From FEN-1297 sp964618785 (GTDB lineage Bacteria > Bacteroidota > Ignavibacteria > Ignavibacteriales > Ignavibacteriaceae), in the NCBI GenBank assembly GCA_964618785.1, contig CAZUCY010000092.1, positions 1-15,229 of the forward strand: a stretch of 15,229 nt of DNA, read 5' to 3'. Position 1 is the first letter of the stretch. Each line of letters opens with the position of its first letter. Position numbers and translations under genes: made by a program. The notes under the pieces are model-generated. The model was not told where the DNA came from. It saw only the letters and a program-made list of their open reading frames with translations, and ran no database searches. Below are positions 14,846 to 15,229 of the stretch, in pieces.

Positions 14846-15199
14846 ATGAAAAAGATTGTTGTATATAGTCCCGATTCGAATGTTTGCTTAAGCCTTTTTA
14901 TGTATTTACAGAGCGATTATAATGTAACTACTACTACCGATGTGACAATATTAAAAACAATGACTAAACACATTAAATTCGATTTGCTAATTATGGATGC
15001 CCCGCCGTCAAATTCAGTCGAAGCGTTTTGTAAAGAAATAAAAGAGCTGCATCCTGAGATACCCGTAATACTTACTTATGTTTATCAAGATAATTATAAA
15101 ACTTTTGATTTGAATATAAGAAAATATATAAGCTCTGTATTTTATAAACCGTTTGATTTATATGAAGTATCAAAGTATATGACATCATTGCTGGTTTGA
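14846..15199 (+). CDS. Stand-alone receiver (CheY-like) domain protein
   Basis: This 117-aa protein is a single receiver domain with no output domain. The phosphoacceptor is D51 in LLIMDAPPSN, the switch Thr is T77 in VILTYVY, and the conserved Lys is K101 in VFYKPFDL. The acidic pocket at strand 1 reads YSPDSN, with one Asp (D10) where canonical receivers have two acidic residues, so Mg binding may be weakened. It is preceded by a sigma-54 promoter and follows the sigma-54 regulator gene, so it is probably made when that regulator is active. It may take phosphate from the kinase encoded upstream (feedback or phosphate sink) or pass it to another partner; nothing in the sequence decides this. 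The gene is complete, and no specific family is recognised beyond the domain. Confidence 0.82.
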   Translation: MKKIVVYSPDSNVCLSLFMYLQSDYNVTTTTDVTILKTMTKHIKFDLLIMDAPPSNSVEAFCKEIKELHPEIPVILTYVYQDNYKTFDLNIRKYISSVFYKPFDLYEVSKYMTSLLV

Positions 15200-15229
15200 A
15201 TTCTTTTATTATTTGAAACTGTTTGGAAG

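Overview
The window reads as a chromosomal segment of an AT-rich bacterium, most likely of the Ignavibacteria/Chlorobi-Bacteroidota group. The reasons are: genes mostly without strong Shine-Dalgarno sites; two promoters that pair TTGACA with a Bacteroidota-like TAnnTTTG-type element; a fused aspartokinase-homoserine dehydrogenase; and the general character of the proteins. The phylum is an inference; no rRNA or other marker gene is present.

Layout: (1) the 3' part of an arsenite methyltransferase gene (arsM), cut by the window edge and closed by a terminator; (2) a threonine operon, thrA(fused)-asd-thrB-thrC-proC (1048-7829), preceded by a Thr/Met-rich leader peptide and a terminator hairpin with a competing antiterminator; (3) a methionine operon, metY-metX (8485-11098), preceded by a Met/Cys-rich leader peptide with its own terminator and then, about 50 nt further on, a SAM-I riboswitch with a second terminator; (4) a 660-bp gene-free stretch holding a good sigma-54 (-24/-12) promoter match; (5) a soluble PAS-PAS histidine kinase and an NtrC-type sigma-54 response regulator; (6) a sigma-54 promoter preceded by an inverted repeat, driving a small stand-alone receiver-domain protein.

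How the genes work together: ThrA and Asd take aspartate to homoserine. ThrB and ThrC take homoserine to threonine. MetX acetylates homoserine, and MetY converts O-acetylhomoserine plus sulfide to homocysteine. The window therefore holds most of the aspartate-family route, split at homoserine into two operons. Each operon begins with a small ORF whose codons match the end products: Thr and Met for the shared operon, Met and Cys for the sulfur branch. Each small ORF is followed by RNA segments that can switch between antiterminator and terminator. The met operon adds SAM sensing in series, so transcription should need both poor Met/Cys decoding and low SAM.

The tandem leader-peptide attenuator plus SAM-I riboswitch, and the matched design of the two leaders, are the most notable observations. 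The second system is a kinase/sigma-54 activator pair lying next to two sigma-54 promoter matches, one before a receiver gene and one with no gene close downstream.
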